Notes: a model not told the origin generated them from the letters alone. A DNA stretch of 41,226 nucleotides from an uncultured Synergistales bacterium (GCA_905233725.1 CAJOEM010000024.1:1-41226), one strand, 5' to 3'. Numbered from the stretch's first letter, positions 8,290-17,917 are shown. Numbers and translations are program-made.

Positions 8290-10071
8290 CTATTTTGAGC
8301 GATACAAGCCGATTTTTGTAGCGAAAATTCTCAACGCAAACCTGAACAGACCAAGATTTCTACGCCAACGTTCAGGTTCTTGAATCTGTCGATACAGCCA
8401 CTCAAAGCCGATTTTCTGAACCCATGCCGGCGCACGCTTGAGTTTCCCTGCGAACACATCGAACGAGCCGCCAACTCCGACTGCCAGAATATTCCCGAGG
8501 ATTTCGCGATTCTTCATGACCCATTTCTCCTGACGAGGCTGCCCCATCGCGACCAGCAAAATCTTCGCACCGGATGCTGCAACTTCACGTGGGATTTTTC
8601 GTTCATGAATATTAAAATATCCGTTGTGAGTTCCGGCAATGATTAGTCCGGGGAATTTATTCTTCAAGACTTTTGCGGCGATTTCTGCTCTGTCACCGGC
8701 TGCTCCAAGAAAATACACGGGCAGTTTCTCAGCTGCTGCGATTCGGCACAACTGCTCAGCAAAATCTATTCCTGCGACGCGTTCGATAATCGGCATTCCG
8801 AGAATCTTCAAGCCCAAGAATAATCCTGCACCATCAGCGAGAACTATTGCCGAATCATTCACACATTCCATGAATTCGCTGTCTTTCAGCGCAGTCTCAA
8901 CACCCAGAGCATTCAACGTGAAGACTAATTGCGCCTTATTAGATTTCGGGTGCTGGATTAGTCCTCGTGCTTTTGAAATCGCGTAATTCATCGAGACGTT
9001 ATCAATGCGAACTCCCCATAATTTCAGGCTCGAAGATTGTGCTCTGGCTTTCAACGGTCTGAGCAAAAGCAAAATCACAACTGCGATTGCTGCGATGCTC
9101 CAGTGCCAAATCGTAGCCATACTCGTCAAAGCATACAAACCCGCAACGTACTGAACTGCTTCGGGGTGTTCGAGTCCGTCGTCAAGCATTCGCCGGTAGA
9201 ATTTGTCCGTGTGTTGTTTTTCTGAATCGTCTTTGAAAAGCCACATAACGAATCCGAAAAATATTTCCAGCATCGGTATGGCGAATAATCCCAGCGATAA
9301 AAATAACACCGTACTTAACACGATTCCCTTGCTGGTTCCGATTACTGACGTGCCTGCGATTATCACCGCCCACATCGAAGCCATCGCTCGTCCAGATTGC
9401 CTGTAAACGTTGCCATATCTGCTCCAGAACGCAATTATCAGGAACAAGCCTGCGAACGTCATGAAAAATTCTCCGGAGCCACTCACGAAGCACGCTGCCA
9501 GCATCAAAACGAACGTCACAGCGAGAATATGCCCGACCAATCCTGGAATCTCGTCGAGATAATTAAACACGAACGGGAAAAAACTGAACCAGATTGTCCC
9601 GGCTATGAACGAGAACAGCGGCGTTAGATAAATATATTCGCCATCGGGAAATCTTATGAAATGCACCGACGGACCAAAATACGCGCACAACGCACCGATT
9701 AACGGGAACAGCAATCGCCATCTTGAATCATTATAAATTTCCTCAGCCATTCCGACCAGCCACGCGAAAATTGCTCCGGCAATCACGATCTTCGAATTAA
9801 ACGAGCCAAACCACGTCGCCAAAACCAGCCAAGCTCCCATCAGCACCACGTCTCGCATGTACGTATACTGTCTGAACGGCAGCAATCGCTTGATAAACAA
9901 CTGCACAACCGCACACGCAATCGCTCCGGCAGCACAGCCAGCAATCAGGAAAATATTCCCAGCAAGTATCGAGTGCGAATATAATTCCGAAATCAGCGCG
10001 AATAATTTTGCAAATATCTCAGAGGTATTCGAGAAGTATTCAGACAGAGTTTCCGGTAAATAATTCGTCAT
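8290..10071 (-). CDS. Fusion: degenerate WecA/MraY-like membrane domain plus WecG/TagA glycosyltransferase
   Basis: The protein has 593 residues. Residues 1-340 are a polytopic membrane region with roughly ten hydrophobic segments, ordered like polyprenyl-phosphate sugar-1-phosphate transferases (WecA/MraY). The residues that would be catalytic are replaced: AEEIYNDSRW at 109-118 stands where LDDxxxL is expected, NYLDEIPGL at 170-178 where N-x3-DGxxGL is expected, and YRQSGR near 223 where GDxGS is expected. Residues 350-593 form an intact-looking WecG/TagA/CpsF (GT26) domain with NALGVETA, VLADGAGL, RVAGIDFAEQL, AMGQPRQEKWV, GVGGSFDVFAGK and a C-terminal ERWRRN. The expected role is adding a second sugar to a lipid-linked intermediate for surface polysaccharide at the cytoplasmic face. 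No Shine-Dalgarno precedes ATG 10071, which lies 22 bp after serS. Confidence 0.82.
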   Translation of the reverse strand: MTNYLPETLSEYFSNTSEIFAKLFALISELYSHSILAGNIFLIAGCAAGAIACAVVQLFIKRLLPFRQYTYMRDVVLMGAWLVLATWFGSFNSKIVIAGAIFAWLVGMAEEIYNDSRWRLLFPLIGALCAYFGPSVHFIRFPDGEYIYLTPLFSFIAGTIWFSFFPFVFNYLDEIPGLVGHILAVTFVLMLAACFVSGSGEFFMTFAGLFLIIAFWSRYGNVYRQSGRAMASMWAVIIAGTSVIGTSKGIVLSTVLFLSLGLFAIPMLEIFFGFVMWLFKDDSEKQHTDKFYRRMLDDGLEHPEAVQYVAGLYALTSMATIWHWSIAAIAVVILLLLRPLKARAQSSSLKLWGVRIDNVSMNYAISKARGLIQHPKSNKAQLVFTLNALGVETALKDSEFMECVNDSAIVLADGAGLFLGLKILGMPIIERVAGIDFAEQLCRIAAAEKLPVYFLGAAGDRAEIAAKVLKNKFPGLIIAGTHNGYFNIHERKIPREVAASGAKILLVAMGQPRQEKWVMKNREILGNILAVGVGGSFDVFAGKLKRAPAWVQKIGFEWLYRQIQEPERWRRNLGLFRFALRIFATKIGLYRSK

Positions 10072-10093
10072 GTTCAGTTCAGATTTATTTAGC

Positions 10094-11392
<1,299 letters not shown>

Positions 11393-11402
11393 TTACCCCT
11401 TA

Positions 11403-11909
11403 TTACGCAAATTTTTTCCCAGAATCTTCGCGATTCGAGTTACGAATATTTTTCAAAAGATTTGCCATTTCGATTGCAACGTTTGCACAATCCGCGCCTT
11501 TGTTACCTGCTTTGCTGCCCGCGCGAATCAGAGCCTGATCAAGATTATCGCACGTCAAAACTCCGAACGCTATCGGGATTCTATGTTCAAGTCCGACACT
11601 CGCAAGGCCTTTTGACATTTCAGCGGCAACGTAATCAAAATGCGGTGTGTCACCACGAATTACAGCTCCGAGTGCAATTATCGCGTCATATTTTCCTGTT
11701 AGAGCCAATTCCTTCGCGATTAACGGCAACTCCCAAGCTCCCGGAACCCACGCAATCTCGATATTATTCGCCGAAACATCATGGCGCATCAGAATATCTT
11801 TCGCACCTTCGATTAACTTGTTCGTGATTAACTCGTTGAATCTTGACGCTACTATCGCGACTGATAAACCAGTTCCGATTAATTTGCCCTCGTTGATTTT
11901 CATGCTCAT
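11403..11909 (-). CDS. ribH: 6,7-dimethyl-8-ribityllumazine synthase
   Basis: The 168-residue enzyme condenses 5-amino-6-ribitylamino-uracil with dihydroxybutanone phosphate, the penultimate step of riboflavin synthesis, normally as a 60-mer cage or pentamer. Motifs seen are ASRFNELIT (substrate loop), [26 protein letters not shown] (with the catalytic His) and [19 protein letters not shown] within the end of ribA serves ATG 11909. A second Met two codons later is possible. The gap to ribA is only 9 bp. Confidence 0.95.
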   Translation of the reverse strand: MSMKINEGKLIGTGLSVAIVASRFNELITNKLIEGAKDILMRHDVSANNIEIAWVPGAWELPLIAKELALTGKYDAIIALGAVIRGDTPHFDYVAAEMSKGLASVGLEHRIPIAFGVLTCDNLDQALIRAGSKAGNKGADCANVAIEMANLLKNIRNSNREDSGKKFA

Positions 11910-11918
11910 GTTGATTAA

Positions 11919-12614
11919 TTACTCCTTTTCAAATTCGTTTTCAAATTCGATATTATCCAGCATATGTCCCATCATGTGTCCCATGCGAGACTCTTTCGTG
12001 TACATGTATCGTTCGTTAAATTCGTTCGTCGGGATCAAAATCGGCACACGTTCGACAATTTCGATACCGTATTCTTCGAGACCAGAAATTTTCCCGGGAT
12101 TATTCGTCATTAGTCTGATCCGCTTCAATCCCAAGTCCTTCAGAATTTGCGCACCTGTTCCGTACTCGCGCATGTCAGGCGGAAAACCCAATGCAACGTT
12201 CGCATCAACTGTGTCGAGTCCGTCGTCCTGCAATTTATACGCACGCAATTTATTCAGCAAGCCAATCCCTCGGCCTTCCTGACGCATGTACAACAACACG
12301 CCGCGCTTTTCATGCGAGATCATTTTCATCGCAGTGTGAAGCTGTGGACCGCAATCACAACGCAACGAACCAAGAACGTCACCGGTGAAACACTCGCTGT
12401 GAACTCGAACAAGTACAGGTTGAGCTGAATCCGAAATATCACCCATCACGAGCGCAAGATGAGTGTGAGCGTCGTCGTCCTGAGAAATACTTCGCCACGC
12501 ACTCACGTTAAAAATGCCAAATTCAGTTGGGATTCTCACTTCCAATTTTTTCTCGACACGTTTGAACGGTGATTTGTTAATTATTATCTCGTAATCGTGT
12601 TTATGACAGTCCAA
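11919..12614 (-). CDS. ribA: GTP cyclohydrolase II (stand-alone)
   Basis: The enzyme opens GTP to 2,5-diamino-6-ribosylamino-pyrimidinone phosphate, the first step of riboflavin synthesis. [21 protein letters not shown] holds the zinc-binding Cys set and RQEGRGIGL the GTP-binding Arg. An Asp/Tyr/Thr-rich region follows, with [18 protein letters not shown] near the end. There is no N-terminal RibB domain, although many bacteria carry the ribBA fusion, so dihydroxybutanone phosphate must be made by a gene outside the window. The frame is open to a GTG at 12626, but AGGGAG directly abuts that codon. It sits 10 nt before TTG 12614, which I therefore chose (231 residues). The C-terminus is Met/Glu rich. 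Confidence 0.9.
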   Translation of the reverse strand: MDCHKHDYEIIINKSPFKRVEKKLEVRIPTEFGIFNVSAWRSISQDDDAHTHLALVMGDISDSAQPVLVRVHSECFTGDVLGSLRCDCGPQLHTAMKMISHEKRGVLLYMRQEGRGIGLLNKLRAYKLQDDGLDTVDANVALGFPPDMREYGTGAQILKDLGLKRIRLMTNNPGKISGLEEYGIEIVERVPILIPTNEFNERYMYTKESRMGHMMGHMLDNIEFENEFEKE

Positions 12615-12819
12615 AAAACTATTCACTCCCTGTTCTCGTGTATCTCACAAAATTTCTCATCATGAATAAATATAGCACAATATGAAAAAATTCGGACAAT
12701 TTCGCCCGAACTTTCCGTGTTATTTTTTCGCGAAAATTTCGAGAGCGTTTTTTGTGAAAATCCTGCAAAATTTTCGCCGCATAAATTCTCCTGTCATAAT
12801 CATTCTCTTGAGCAAAATC

Positions 12820-12843
12820 TGTAGCTGTAAATGTAGCTGTAAA
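12820..12843. repeat. Two-copy 12-nt tandem repeat
   Basis: TGTAGCTGTAAA occurs twice back to back in the ribA leader. The function is unknown. Confidence 0.7.
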
Positions 12844-12966
12844 AATTTTCTCTCGTGTCGCAAAAAGTGTTACGATTTTTTCTTTTTTCTTCCCTGTCTC
12901 AAATAAAGCAACTCCCATAAATTATTTTCGGGAGCAGCGTTTTTCAAAATTGGTCTTTGTGCGGAA

Positions 12967-12975
12967 ATTATAGCA
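12967..12975 (-). promoter_or_regulatory. Extended -10 promoter for ribA-ribH
   Basis: On the minus strand TGC-TATAAT (TATAAT at 12972-12967) is a consensus extended -10 located right after the ribE stop. It would start a transcript near 12960 reading into ribA, ribH and probably serS. No recognisable -35 is visible. Confidence 0.55.
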
Positions 12976-12983
12976 TATTCACG

Positions 12984-13616
12984 TTAGGATTCCAGCAGTC
13001 CCATCAAGTATTCATCGCGTGATTTCGAGTGTGTCAGCAATCTCGCAACGTACTTTCCAAGAATATCCGTCTCAAGATTCACGCACGAACCCGTACGCAA
13101 ATTCCCCAGCGTGCAGAATCTCAGCGTCTCAGGGATCAATCCCACGGAGAAATTCTTGTCGTTCACGTCAATCACCGTCAAACTCACGCCATCAATCGCA
13201 ACCGAGCCTTTCGAGACAATGCCTGCGAGCAAATTATTATCCTGTGGTTCGAAAATTGCCTCACGAGTTTTGTCACCGTGAATTTCACGCAAAATCGCAA
13301 TGCCGTCAACGTGTCCCAGGACTAAGTGTCCGTCGAGCCTGTCCGTCAATTTCATCGCACGTTCGAGATTTACGCGCGTACCCGAACGCAAAAATTTTCC
13401 GAACCAGGTTCTCTTGAAAGTCTCGCGCATAACTTCGACCTGAAAAATATTATTCTGCAATTTCGTCACAGTCAGACACGCGCCGCTAACTGAGATAGAC
13501 TGGCCAATTTTTAAATCATCCATGGAATTTTCCGGCTGAATGCTTAACGTGAAAAATTCGCCCGATTGCATGAAATTCTTGACAATTCCTGTAGTCTCGA
13601 TTAATCCTGTGAACAT
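12984..13616 (-). CDS. ribE: Riboflavin synthase alpha chain
   Basis: The 210-residue enzyme dismutates two ribityllumazines into riboflavin and a pyrimidine. It shows the family's internal duplication. Repeat 1 starts MFTGLIETTG with GQSISVSGACLTV; repeat 2 starts at LDGHLVLGHVDG with KGSVAIDGVSLTV. The N-terminal MFTGLIE motif is diagnostic. It overlaps the end of ribD by 16 nt, implying coupled translation. Some authors call this gene ribC. Confidence 0.95.
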   Translation of the reverse strand: MFTGLIETTGIVKNFMQSGEFFTLSIQPENSMDDLKIGQSISVSGACLTVTKLQNNIFQVEVMRETFKRTWFGKFLRSGTRVNLERAMKLTDRLDGHLVLGHVDGIAILREIHGDKTREAIFEPQDNNLLAGIVSKGSVAIDGVSLTVIDVNDKNFSVGLIPETLRFCTLGNLRTGSCVNLETDILGKYVARLLTHSKSRDEYLMGLLES

Positions 13617-14770
13617 TCAAAACGCCCCTCTATTAATACATCCTGGTCAAACATTTCGGATTTTACGTCCCTGAGAATCTTCGCGCCAGACAAATCCCGC
13701 AAACTCAAGCCCGTTCCGAAACTCAATCCCTCGCCGATAATCTTCGGAGCAAAAAACACGTACATGTAATCCGCCAGATTCTCCCGAATGAATGAGTTCA
13801 GAATTTTCGCGCCGCCTTCGACCAGCAAATTCATAACGCCTTCTTCGCGAGCCAGGTGTTCCAGAATCGGAGCTAATATTAACTCGCCGATTTCGCCGTT
13901 TCTGAGCGGAGGTGTTGTATCAAGACAAGACTCGATCACTTTCACACCCAAATCACGAAACTTTTGAGCTTTCTCAGACTCATCTTTACTCATAAATTCG
14001 CCGCAGAATATCACGCACTTGCCATCGGAATTTATAATTTTCGCATCAAGCGGTGTTCGCAAAAATCTGTCGAGAATTACGCGCTTAGGATTATGAAATT
14101 CGTGATTATCCGCAAAAATTCTCACGGTCAATTCGGGATCGTCATTCAGAACTGTATTCACTCCGACGAGTACAGCGTCATTTTCCGCACGCAGCATGTG
14201 AGCTTTCACGCGAGATTTTTCGCCGCTGAGCCATTTGCTGATGCCGTTCTTGAGAGCTAATTTCCCGTCCAGACTTGACGCAGCTTTGAGATTAACCCAA
14301 GGTCTGCCGTGAGTGTGGAATTTCACAAAGCCGCGATTCAGCCATCGAGCCTCGGATTCAAGACATGATTCTACGACTTCGATATTGGCTTCACGCAAAA
14401 TATTCACGCCCTTGCCATTCACGAGTTCGTTCGGGTCACGCATAGCAATAACTACACGAGAAATTTTTTCCTGAACCAGGCGATTCGCGCACGGTGGAGT
14501 TTTCCCGAAATGTGAGCAAGGTTCAAGATTCACGTAAAGACATGAACCCGGAATTTTTGCAGCGTTTCCAGATTCATAAGCGTTATTAATCGCCTCGATT
14601 TCAGCGTGAGATTTTCCGGCTTCGTGATGATAGCCTTGCCCGATGATTTCGCCGTCCTTTACGATCACGCAGCCAACCAGCGGATTCGGACTTGTGAAGC
14701 CCGTTGCAATTTTCGCGAGTTCGATAGCCTTGCGCATAAAAAATTCGTCGTTAAAATTAGTTTTTTCCAT
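13601..14770 (-). CDS. ribD: Bifunctional riboflavin biosynthesis protein RibD (deaminase/reductase)
   Basis: The 389-residue protein has an N-terminal CDA-type deaminase (about 1-150) with the zinc site HAEIEAI and EPCSHFGKTPPC. The C-terminal DHFR-like reductase (about 155-385) has VNLKAASSLDGKLALKNG, LVGVNTVLNDDPELTVR and LLVEGGAKI. It performs the second and third steps of riboflavin synthesis. It is somewhat longer than the typical 360-370 residues. ATG 14770 lacks a Shine-Dalgarno (TGTCCTC precedes it) and sits 7 nt after a consensus TATAAT, so its mRNA is probably leaderless. Confidence 0.95.
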   Translation of the reverse strand: MEKTNFNDEFFMRKAIELAKIATGFTSPNPLVGCVIVKDGEIIGQGYHHEAGKSHAEIEAINNAYESGNAAKIPGSCLYVNLEPCSHFGKTPPCANRLVQEKISRVVIAMRDPNELVNGKGVNILREANIEVVESCLESEARWLNRGFVKFHTHGRPWVNLKAASSLDGKLALKNGISKWLSGEKSRVKAHMLRAENDAVLVGVNTVLNDDPELTVRIFADNHEFHNPKRVILDRFLRTPLDAKIINSDGKCVIFCGEFMSKDESEKAQKFRDLGVKVIESCLDTTPPLRNGEIGELILAPILEHLAREEGVMNLLVEGGAKILNSFIRENLADYMYVFFAPKIIGEGLSFGTGLSLRDLSGAKILRDVKSEMFDQDVLIEGRFECSQD

Positions 14771-14777
14771 GAGGACA

Positions 14778-14797
14778 ATTATAGCTAATAAACGCTA
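14778..14797 (-). promoter_or_regulatory. ribD promoter, leaderless arrangement, with dyad
   Basis: On the minus strand TATAAT (14783-14778) ends 7 nt before the A of the ribD start codon, so transcription should begin at or next to the ATG. A dyad (ATAGC at 14781-14785 with GCTAT at 14794-14798) overlaps the -10 and spacer, and lies between ribD and the divergent oxidoreductase gene. It could be an operator (inference). No clear -35 is visible. Confidence 0.55.
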
Positions 14798-14839
14798 TTA
14801 TTAAAAAATATTTTTGCAGATTTCAGGAGGCTGTAAATT

Positions 14840-17119
14840 TTGGGAGCAAGATTTTTTAGAACGAGATTGCGAATTGCGCTGTTAATTTTAAGTGTGGTGT
14901 TTATGATTTGCAATTCGAGTTTTGCGTTTGCTGCACGGCGTTATGCGCGGACTTTGCGAGATTCGTATGACGTGATTGTTGCTGGCGGTGGAATGGCAGG
15001 GATTGCTGCGACGATTCAGGCTGCGAGATTGGGTGTGAGTGTCTTGACGATTGAGGCGACTCCGTGGTTTGGCGGTCAGGCTATGGCTGCGGGTTGCACT
15101 ACGATGGACGATGCCAGCAGATTACGCAGCGGAATTTATCGCGAATTTATCGAACGCATGAGTTATTATTACGGAAATCGCGGAAAATCTATGGGGACGT
15201 GTTACTGGTCGAACACAAGCACAGCATTCGAGCCACATATCGGTCAGCAAACGATTCTGGCAATGCTCGACGAGACCAGGCGCAAAACTCAGATGGATTT
15301 CCTGATGAGTTCGGAAATTATCGCAGTTGAAAAAGATGGCAGGCAGATCACTGGCGTAACGGTGAAAAGTCCGTCGGGCAATCGCAAGTTCAAGTGCAAA
15401 GTCTTAATCGACGCGACAGAATACGGCGACGTAATGCCACTCGCACAAGTTCCGTATCGAGCTGGAAATTCAGTTTCGCGATTTATAAATAACGAAGCAA
15501 TGATTCAGGACATAACCTGGATCGTAGTTATGCGCAGATATTCCGGTGGAGTGCCGAGCCATTTGCGTCCGAAAAATCCGTTACCCGGCTATGATTTAGC
15601 ACGGCGAAATTACGCTGCGTTCGTTACGAGAGATGGCTATAATTTTCGCAACACGTTCCCGATTGAGACACCGTTGAATTTTGAATCGCATATTGCATAT
15701 CGTGGCTTGCCGGATTCGTCTACGCCCTGGGGTTATGATGCAGAGCGTTCGAACTGGAAATACATCTCGAAGAGCGCGATTAACTGGGCGAATGATTATC
15801 CCGGGACTTATGCCTGGACAAATGGCAAACGTGGCTTACCGGTTGCGTATCTCGAAGACAGGCGCGTGCGTTTACAAGTTGAGCGTGAAGCTTTGATCAA
15901 GGCGCTGCATTTTGTGTATTACGTTCAAAACGAACTTGGCGAAGACTGGTCAGTTGCGGATGACGAGTATGATAATCAAGTTTTGCCGGAAGCTGCGAAG
16001 GGCTTGCCGCGTGAATGGCAGGAAATTGTCAGACACATGCCGCCTATTCCGTACGTACGAGAATCACGCCGTGCGATTGGAAAATACACGTTGACTTCGA
16101 GAGCGCTGCTTGATAATTCTCTGAGTTATCGTGACGGACACACGAACAGAGAATTTCCGGATTCGATTGCGATTGGGCGATATATTCTTGATTTGCACGG
16201 TGCAGCGACTGATGGCGATATGGAATGGGAACTTGATGAGAAGGCGAGTTCAGCGATCTTGAATCGTCCGCGTGGTCGTTTTCAAGTTCCGATGAGAATC
16301 TTGATCCCGGATTCGAAACATATCGAGGGATTTCTAGTTGCCGAAAAAAATTTATCTATGTCGAGGCTTGCTGCTGGAGCGCTGCGAATGGGTCCGATCT
16401 CAATGATGTCGGGACAAGCTGCTGGAGCGTTGGCTGCATTGAGTGTTAAATACGCGAAGAATCCCAGCGAAATTCCAGCGGTCTTGGTTCAGTGGGAGTT
16501 ACTAAACGCTGGCGTAGTTCTGTCGCTTTGCAATTACTCTGACATTTTGCCGGAACACTCGTTGAACAAGACGATTCAGCTCTCGAATTTGTATGGGCTT
16601 GTGATTCCGAATGAATATCCGCATGCGTCGTCGCAGAATTATGTCTCGTCATGGAGCAATATTGACAACATAGCGTTCGAGATGGCGGCGATTCGTGAAG
16701 ATGACAAGGGAATATTCGGAGTTGAGAATTTTATCACGCGTCAGGAAGCGTTTGAGATTTTGTCACGAGCGGTTGATGCTTTCAAGATTGAGGATGCGAA
16801 TCTGAAACGTGAGGGCAAAGATTACGAGTACATTTCACGCGGAGATTTTGCGAAATTAGTCTGCAATGCGTTCCCGAAATTGCAAGAGGCGAATCAGGTT
16901 CAAAATGCGAATCATGATTCACGCAATTATTACTCGCGAACCAGATTGCCGTTCAAGATTGCTAAGAATCGCAATTCAGAGTACGTTGAGATTTTGGCGC
17001 GTGCTGGAGTTTTGGAGATTTACAGGATTGAGTCAGAATTTCGCTACGGTAAGCCCGTCACAAAAGGAGAAGCTGCTGACGTAGTTGTTCGTGCGGTTTT
17101 GGAAAATTCCCGGAGATAA
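14840..17119 (+). CDS. Exported FAD-dependent oxidoreductase with SLH-like C-terminus
   Basis: The protein has 759 residues. Residues 1-31 look like a Sec signal peptide (Arg-rich start, hydrophobic core, FAFA end). DVIVAGGGMAGIAATIQAA near residue 43 is the FAD Rossmann motif. WFGGQAMAAGCTT and the later segments LIPDSKHIEGFLVAEKNLSMS and RMGPISMMSGQAAGALA are typical of the PF12831-type FAD oxidoreductase family. The last 130 or so residues carry three short segments resembling S-layer homology motifs (FITRQEAFEILSRAV, YISRGDFAKLVCNAF, PVTKGEAADVVVRAV), which could tether the enzyme to the cell wall or outer envelope. The start is TTG 14840, with CAGGAGG 9 nt upstream. The substrate is unknown. 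It is divergent from ribD. Confidence 0.82.
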   Translation: MGARFFRTRLRIALLILSVVFMICNSSFAFAARRYARTLRDSYDVIVAGGGMAGIAATIQAARLGVSVLTIEATPWFGGQAMAAGCTTMDDASRLRSGIYREFIERMSYYYGNRGKSMGTCYWSNTSTAFEPHIGQQTILAMLDETRRKTQMDFLMSSEIIAVEKDGRQITGVTVKSPSGNRKFKCKVLIDATEYGDVMPLAQVPYRAGNSVSRFINNEAMIQDITWIVVMRRYSGGVPSHLRPKNPLPGYDLARRNYAAFVTRDGYNFRNTFPIETPLNFESHIAYRGLPDSSTPWGYDAERSNWKYISKSAINWANDYPGTYAWTNGKRGLPVAYLEDRRVRLQVEREALIKALHFVYYVQNELGEDWSVADDEYDNQVLPEAAKGLPREWQEIVRHMPPIPYVRESRRAIGKYTLTSRALLDNSLSYRDGHTNREFPDSIAIGRYILDLHGAATDGDMEWELDEKASSAILNRPRGRFQVPMRILIPDSKHIEGFLVAEKNLSMSRLAAGALRMGPISMMSGQAAGALAALSVKYAKNPSEIPAVLVQWELLNAGVVLSLCNYSDILPEHSLNKTIQLSNLYGLVIPNEYPHASSQNYVSSWSNIDNIAFEMAAIREDDKGIFGVENFITRQEAFEILSRAVDAFKIEDANLKREGKDYEYISRGDFAKLVCNAFPKLQEANQVQNANHDSRNYYSRTRLPFKIAKNRNSEYVEILARAGVLEIYRIESEFRYGKPVTKGEAADVVVRAVLENSRR

Positions 17120-17145
17120 TTTGCGAAAAAATTTTTGAATCGCGC

Positions 17146-17174
17146 TTGACAAATTTGGGAAGCGATATTAAAAT
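17146..17174 (+). promoter_or_regulatory. Strong sigma-70 promoter of the tRNA cluster
   Basis: TTGACA (17146-17151), a 17-bp spacer and TAAAAT (17169-17174) place the start near 17181, ten bases before tRNA-Val. Confidence 0.85.
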
Positions 17175-17190
17175 GCTCGTTGTGTTTGCA

Positions 17191-17262
17191 GGGCGGATAG
17201 TTCAGCGGAAGAATACCTGCTTTACACGCAGGGGGTCACAGGTTCGAACCCTGTTTCGCCCA
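17191..17262 (+). tRNA. tRNA-Val (UAC anticodon)
   Basis: A full cloverleaf is present: acceptor GGGCGGA with TTCGCCC, anticodon loop TTTACAC between CCTGC and GCAGG giving TAC, and T-arm with GGTTCGAACC. The discriminator is A and no CCA is encoded; the next bases belong directly to the truncated tRNA-Asp. Confidence 0.93.
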
Positions 17263-17322
17263 GGTTAGAGTGTCGGCCTGTCACGCCGAAGGTCGCGAGT
17301 TCAAGTCTCGTCGGCCCCGCCA
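17263..17322 (+). pseudogene. 5'-truncated tRNA-Asp (GUC) fused to tRNA-Val
   Basis: From GGTTAGAG through the anticodon arm (CCTGTCACG, anticodon GTC), variable loop, T arm (GAGTTCAAGTCTC) and the 3' acceptor with encoded CCA, this is an ordinary tRNA-Asp. The first 17 or so bases are absent: the whole 5' acceptor strand (expected GGGGCCG) and the 5' half of the D arm. tRNA-Val abuts the remainder without spacer. As written it cannot fold a cloverleaf. The simplest reading is one deletion that removed the Val CCA, the spacer and the Asp 5' end, in the genome or in the assembly. Confidence 0.85.
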
Positions 17323-17352
17323 GATTCAAAAAATCAGGGAAGTGTCAAGTAA

Positions 17353-17428
<76 letters not shown>

Positions 17429-17460
17429 GTGATCACAAATCGAATATGTAGCATTAACAA

Positions 17461-17535
17461 GCGGAAGTAGCTCAGGGGTAGAGCACAACCTTGCCAAGGT
17501 TGGGGTCGCGGGTTCAAATCCCGTCTTCCGCTCCA
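17461..17535 (+). tRNA. tRNA-Gly (GCC)
   Basis: The acceptor GCGGAAG pairs with CTTCCGC. The anticodon loop TTGCCAA gives GCC. The discriminator is T with encoded CCA, followed by a short T run. Confidence 0.96.
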
Positions 17536-17583
17536 TTTTTATATTTGGGGAAAATTTTGCGAGAAAATGCGCGCATGAAAATA

Positions 17584-17610
17584 GGAGTCCCGTTTCTGAA
17601 ACTCCCTTTT
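17584..17610. terminator. Possible terminator between the tRNA cluster and csp
   Basis: GGAGT (17584-17588) and ACTCC (17601-17605) form a short stem followed by CTTTT on the plus strand and TATTTT on the minus strand, so it could serve both the tRNA operon and the cold-shock gene. The remainder of 17536-17716 shows no gene. Confidence 0.4.
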
Positions 17611-17716
17611 CGTCTAAATCTGAACTCTGTGAAAATGATTGCTGTGTTTAATAACCTGTTACGATTTCGAAGTGTAGAAGTGGATCGGAAAGTCTGAACT
17701 CCCCGATAGGAGGCTA

Positions 17717-17917
17717 TTACAGCTTAGTTACGTTTGCAGCTTGCGGACCTTTCTCTCCGTTTACGATGTCGAATGCGACCTTCTGACCTTCGTTGAGAGT
17801 TTTGAAGCCCTCACCCTGAATTGCGCTATAGTGAACGAAGACATCTTTGCCCTCGTCCGCAGTAATAAATCCGTAGCCCTTGCTTTCGTTGAACCACTTT
17901 ACAGTTCCCTGAGCCAT
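17717..17917 (-). CDS. Cold-shock protein (CspA family)
   Basis: The 66-residue single OB-fold nucleic-acid chaperone binds single-stranded RNA. RNP1 is KGYGFIT and RNP2 is DVFVHYSAI; the start is [14 protein letters not shown]-like as in CspA/CspB. Length and composition are typical. The frame runs upstream to 17974, but ATG 17917 has AGGAGG 8 nt before it and yields the canonical N-terminus. The promoter at 17994-18022 would give a 5' leader of about 70 nt, usual for cold-regulated csp mRNAs. Confidence 0.95.
   Translation of the reverse strand: MAQGTVKWFNESKGYGFITADEGKDVFVHYSAIQGEGFKTLNEGQKVAFDIVNGEKGPQAANVTKL

Larger units (their letters stand above)
12615..12983 (-). other. Long leader/intergenic region upstream of ribA
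   Basis: About 360 bp separate ribE from ribA. I find no FMN riboswitch (RFN) signature in it. It contains an inverted repeat (CTCCC 12912-12916 with GGGAG 12930-12934) and a tandem 12-nt duplication at 12820-12843 (TGTAGCTGTAAA twice). A Lys/Arg-rich minus-strand frame (12918 to 12619) is also open, but it has no ribosome site. An extended -10 promoter at 12967-12975 would give a leader of about 345 nt. Confidence 0.4.

Noticed and set aside
12619-12918. 99-codon minus-strand frame upstream of ribA
   Set aside because: It has no ribosome site, extreme Lys/Arg/Phe content, starts inside an inverted repeat and runs across the ribA ribosome site. It is more likely a non-coding leader.
12627-12983. 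FMN riboswitch before ribA
   Set aside because: I searched by eye for the conserved RFN blocks on the minus strand and found none.
17191-17322. Permuted or split tRNA-Asp
   Set aside because: No matching 5' fragment (GGGGCCG plus D-arm start) was seen near the cluster, so truncation is the simpler reading.
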